From positions 744,001 to 808,000 of the forward strand of contig OZ241915.1 of NCBI GenBank assembly GCA_965203795.1: 64,000 nucleotides of DNA, given 5' to 3'. The translations under genes were made by a program, and so were the position numbers. The notes beneath the pieces were generated by a model, which was given only the letters and a program-made list of their open reading frames with translations, had not been told where the DNA came from and searched no databases. Positions within the stretch are counted from its first letter, which is position 1; every line of letters begins with the position of its first letter. This document shows positions 61,579 through 64,000 of the stretch, piece by piece. Source of the DNA: CBDBBY01 sp965203795. Lineage in GTDB: Bacteria; Pseudomonadota; Alphaproteobacteria; Rhodobacterales; Rhodobacteraceae.

Positions 61579-63045
61579 ATGTTCAAACTAGGCGTGCTGA
61601 GGGCCACGGTTTCGGCTGCCGTCATTGCGTTGGCGATTGCGGGGGCGTCCGCCCAAACCGACGCCGATGATGATTACGTCGCGCGGATCGAGACCGCGAG
61701 GGACATAATCTTCGAAGGCGATCCGATGACGGGGCTGGAGATGCTCAGGCCGATCGCGGAGGCGCTGCCCGACAATGTCGATGCGCATTTCTTCCGCGGC
61801 GTCGCGGCGCTCAATTCCGCCAGCCTGCCGGAGGAAGTGGTTGGACGGGCGCTTACCGACGCGGAACGCACTGCGCTGCTGGACGAGGCCATCGCAAGCC
61901 TACGGCATGTCCTCGAAATCAGGCCGGATATCGGGGGCGCCAGGCTCGAGCTCGGCAGGGCGCTGTTCGAGAGGGGGAAATGCCTGCTTCCGCCCGAGGA
62001 CCTCCTCGAGCACATCATGGGCGATGACTGCGACGAGGCGGCTCACCATTACCGCCGAGCATTGGCCGACGGTCTTCCCGAGGTGCTCGCGACGGCGACC
62101 CACCAGCGGCTGAACATCATTCGCGCCCGCAAGCGGGTAACGGCGAGCGTGAATTTCTCCGTCGCGCCCGATACGAACATCAACACGGCCACTTCCGAAG
62201 CGCGGTTCATCCCCGCCGTGCCCATTGCGCCTTATTTCGAAATCGCCGAGTCCGACCGCGCGCAATCGGGCGTCGGATTCAACATTTCGCTAGCGGGAGA
62301 CTACCGGCACCCGGTCGATCTGCAGCTGTTCGACGATTCGCTCACCCAGATTCGTGTCGGCTCCACGATTTCAAGGCGGGAGTACAAGGGGAGCCGGTTC
62401 GATTCGACAACCCTTGCACTCAGGGCCGGCCCGGAGGTGCTGTTCCGGCGCGCAAGCGCCTGGCTTCTCCTGATAGGCGACTACAGCTGGCGGTCGGGCA
62501 GCCGCTATGGCTACGGGCTCGGGCTCAGGCTGGGAGGAAGCGTCCGGTTGACCGACCGGCTGTTCCTCGGCGGCCGCATCGAAGGGATAAAGAGGAAATT
62601 CCGCAATTCGTCGTCCAGCGACGGCCCGAGGTACGATCTGGACTTGGACCTTTCGTACACGTTGACGCCGGCTGTCGTGATCGGCACGCGGGTCGGGCTG
62701 CACAGGACGCGCACTGAAAGCCTGACCGGACGGTACGAAACCAAGAAGGCGGGAGTGTTCACGAACGTCGACCTGCCGCCGCTCTTCGGCGTCGCCGGAT
62801 TCAGGCTTGGCGCCGCGTACGACAAGTCGTTCACGAAATTCGAGCGGCCGGGCTACTTTCTGCTCAGCCCTAACGCCAGAAGCGACCGGTTCGATGCGGC
62901 GGAGCTTTCTCTGACGAACGTCAATTTCAAGCTGTTCGAGTTCTCGCCCCGCCTGCTCCTGACGTACGAAACCAACAAATCGAACATCCAGACGTTCGGG
63001 TACAACCGTGCGCGGGTCGAAATCGGGCTGGGCAGGGTTTTCTAA
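61579..63045 (+). CDS. surface lipoprotein assembly modifier-like (Slam, DUF560) outer-membrane protein
   Basis: From the ATG at 61579, 488 residues with a signal peptide (MFKLGVLRATVSAAVIALAI, ASAQ). TPR-like helices follow (FEGDPMTGLEMLRPIAEALP, LDEAIASLRHVLEIRPDIGG). The C-terminal 290 residues form an outer-membrane barrel with the DUF560 hallmark VNFSVAPDTNINTATSEARF and a terminal aromatic residue (GLGRVF). Slam proteins move lipoproteins or soluble clients to the cell surface. No client lipoprotein with a TbpB-like domain is adjacent, so the cargo is unknown. An upstream ATG at 61540 is in frame but the leader fixes this start. Confidence 0.88.
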   Translation: MFKLGVLRATVSAAVIALAIAGASAQTDADDDYVARIETARDIIFEGDPMTGLEMLRPIAEALPDNVDAHFFRGVAALNSASLPEEVVGRALTDAERTALLDEAIASLRHVLEIRPDIGGARLELGRALFERGKCLLPPEDLLEHIMGDDCDEAAHHYRRALADGLPEVLATATHQRLNIIRARKRVTASVNFSVAPDTNINTATSEARFIPAVPIAPYFEIAESDRAQSGVGFNISLAGDYRHPVDLQLFDDSLTQIRVGSTISRREYKGSRFDSTTLALRAGPEVLFRRASAWLLLIGDYSWRSGSRYGYGLGLRLGGSVRLTDRLFLGGRIEGIKRKFRNSSSSDGPRYDLDLDLSYTLTPAVVIGTRVGLHRTRTESLTGRYETKKAGVFTNVDLPPLFGVAGFRLGAAYDKSFTKFERPGYFLLSPNARSDRFDAAELSLTNVNFKLFEFSPRLLLTYETNKSNIQTFGYNRARVEIGLGRVF

Positions 63046-63079
63046 CGCCCGGCCATCCTACGCGGGCAAACCTCGATTC

Positions 63080-63104
63080 AGGGCGGCGTTCCGCGAGCCG
63101 CCCT
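63080..63104. terminator. GC-rich hairpin between convergent genes
   Basis: AGGGCGGC and GCCGCCCT form an eight-base-pair stem around a nine-base loop, between the Slam-like gene and the convergent caiD stop (which it partly overlaps). There is no following U-tract on either strand, so intrinsic termination is uncertain. Confidence 0.4.
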
Positions 63105-63903
63105 ACCGCCCGCGCCAGACCGGCTCCCGCTTCTCGGCAAACGCCTTGGCGCCTTCGATCTGGTCCTCGCTGGAGTACAGGCGGTCCACGGTGGCGAACT
63201 GGCGCTTCGACACCCGGTTCAAGGCGTCCTGGAACCGCATGCTCTCCGCCTCGCGCACGACTTCCTTGATCGCCGCGTAGACCAGCGGCGGCCCGCTTGC
63301 CAACAGGCGGGCGAGCTTCCAGGCCGCTTCGCGCAGCTCGCCGGGCTCCGCGATCTCCCGGACCAGCCCCCATTGCAGCGCCTCGTCGGCGTCGAACCAC
63401 CGGCCGGTCAGCAGAAGATCCATCGCGACGTGGTACGGAATCCGCTTGGGAAGCTTGATTGAAGCCGCGTCCGCCACGGTTCCCGACCTGATTTCGGGAA
63501 GCGCGAACGTCGCCGTCGAGCTGGCGATCAGAAGGTCGCACGACAGGGCCAACTCCAGGCCGCCGCCGCAGCAGATCCCGTTCACGGCGCAGATGATCGG
63601 CTTGTTCATGTTGCCGAGTTCCTGCAGCCCGCCGAAGCCGCCGACGCCGTAGTCGCCGTCGACCGCATCGCCGTCCGCGGCCGCCTTCAGGTCCCATCCG
63701 GCGCAGAAAAACTTGCTGCCTTCCGCCCGCAGGATTCCGACCCGCAGCTGCGGGTCGTCGCGGAACTCCATGAACATCTCGCCCATGAGCCTGCTCGTTG
63801 CCAAATCGATCGCGTTCGCTTTGGGCCTGTCGAGCGTGAACTCCGCAATGGCGCCTTCCGTCCGGCGCCGGACAGGCGGGTTCCGTTCGTCATCCATGCT
63901 CAT
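63103..63903 (-). CDS. caiD: enoyl-CoA hydratase/isomerase family, carnitinyl-CoA dehydratase-like
   Basis: A 266-residue crotonase-fold enzyme. The oxyanion-hole segments FFCAGWDLKAAADGDAVDGD and NGICCGGGLELALSCDLLIA and the ALPEIRSGTVADAASIKLPK stretch closely match CaiD. It would hydrate or dehydrate crotonobetainyl-CoA/carnitinyl-CoA or an analogue. Its start overlaps by 14 bases the end of an acyl-CoA ligase gene, as in carnitine-type modules. Together with soxBDAG it suggests use of quaternary-amine substrates. Confidence 0.85.
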   Translation of the reverse strand: MSMDDERNPPVRRRTEGAIAEFTLDRPKANAIDLATSRLMGEMFMEFRDDPQLRVGILRAEGSKFFCAGWDLKAAADGDAVDGDYGVGGFGGLQELGNMNKPIICAVNGICCGGGLELALSCDLLIASSTATFALPEIRSGTVADAASIKLPKRIPYHVAMDLLLTGRWFDADEALQWGLVREIAEPGELREAAWKLARLLASGPPLVYAAIKEVVREAESMRFQDALNRVSKRQFATVDRLYSSEDQIEGAKAFAEKREPVWRGR

Positions 63904-64000
63904 GCTCCCTGATCAGGGCGTCGGCGGCGCATCCCCCTTCCGGGAGCGCCAGATAGGGATTGATCTCGACTTCCACCAGCGCGTCCGCGCGCTCCGCGGC
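63890..64000 (-). CDS. acyl-CoA ligase (ADP-forming type), C-terminal fragment
   Basis: Only the last 36 codons lie in the window, ending DALVEVEINPYLALPEGGCA then ADALIREHEHG. The EINPxLxLPxGxxAxDALI pattern is the end of the ATP-grasp domain of ADP-forming acyl-CoA synthetases. It overlaps caiD by 14 bases, so the two are coupled. It is probably the CoA ligase that activates the CaiD substrate. The remainder lies right of the window. Confidence 0.8.
   Translation of the reverse strand, partial: AAERADALVEVEINPYLALPEGGCAADALIREHEHG

Noticed and set aside
1..64000. CRISPR arrays, rRNA genes, integrases or intact insertion sequences
   Set aside because: I looked for regularly spaced direct repeats, rRNA-like sequence and transposase or integrase motifs and found none that I could support.

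Overview
The window looks like a chromosomal segment of a high-GC proteobacterium. An alphaproteobacterium is most likely, judging from GC-rich codon use, the soxBDAG and form II cox-type operons, frequent ATGA/TTGA/GTGA gene overlaps, and an elongator tRNA-Met with a CCA-encoded 3' end. The gene set suggests an aerobic heterotroph living on aromatic, N-methylated and quaternary-amine or organic-sulfur compounds. No ribosomal or single-copy marker gene is present, so the taxonomic call is inference.

Layout. 1-8.7 kb: start of a solute-binding protein gene, a divergent pair of double-domain SnoaL/NTF2-like proteins, a secreted dirigent/AOC-like protein, a membrane desaturase with its own Rieske ferredoxin, an XRE-cupin regulator, an AhpD-like protein and two hypotheticals. 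8.8-14.6 kb: a VanA-type Rieske oxygenase converging on a P450 that closes an operon for a polar amino-acid-type ABC importer. 15-16.5 kb: a HEPN gene with a partner, plus a diverged tandem copy in which HEPN survives only as a stub. 16.7-21.7 kb: sarcosine oxidase soxBDAG. 21.7-26.8 kb (minus): a tight five-gene operon of Rieske oxygenase, two paralogous unknowns, a DUF1116 (AllG/YlbE-type) protein and an amidase. 27.1-29.3 kb: a HisC-like aminotransferase with a split ComDE-type thiamine-pyrophosphate decarboxylase.

29.9-36.1 kb: an AT-richer inserted operon of five genes. They are a PAPS-reductase/DndC-like ATP pyrophosphatase, a cysteine desulfurase, a GHKL ATPase and two unknown proteins. 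It resembles a sulfur-based nucleic-acid modification or defence locus but lacks the other components of the Dnd, Ssp and BREX systems I know. It is the best candidate here for an undescribed system.

36.2-49.6 kb: a GST, a BisC-type molybdoenzyme, tRNA-Met, an AbrB-type membrane protein, and a complete molybdenum-hydroxylase operon (MoxR, CoxE, XdhC, a MoeA/MocA-type fusion with an eroded MocA half, and small, large and medium subunits of form II). 49.6-54.9 kb: a tungstate ABC transporter (tupB, tupC, tupA) that plausibly supplies the oxyanion for these enzymes. A roughly 3 kb AT-rich island carrying a DUF6978-DUF1828 gene pair and a HEPN RNase separates tupB from tupC.

55.2-60.3 kb: a class III aminotransferase and part of the homoprotocatechuate meta-cleavage pathway (hpaF, hpaE, hpaD, hpaH). 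60.3-64 kb: an inositol-monophosphatase-type enzyme, a Slam-type outer-membrane protein, a CaiD-type hydratase and the 3' end of an acyl-CoA ligase gene. I saw no CRISPR array, rRNA, integrase or intact transposase.
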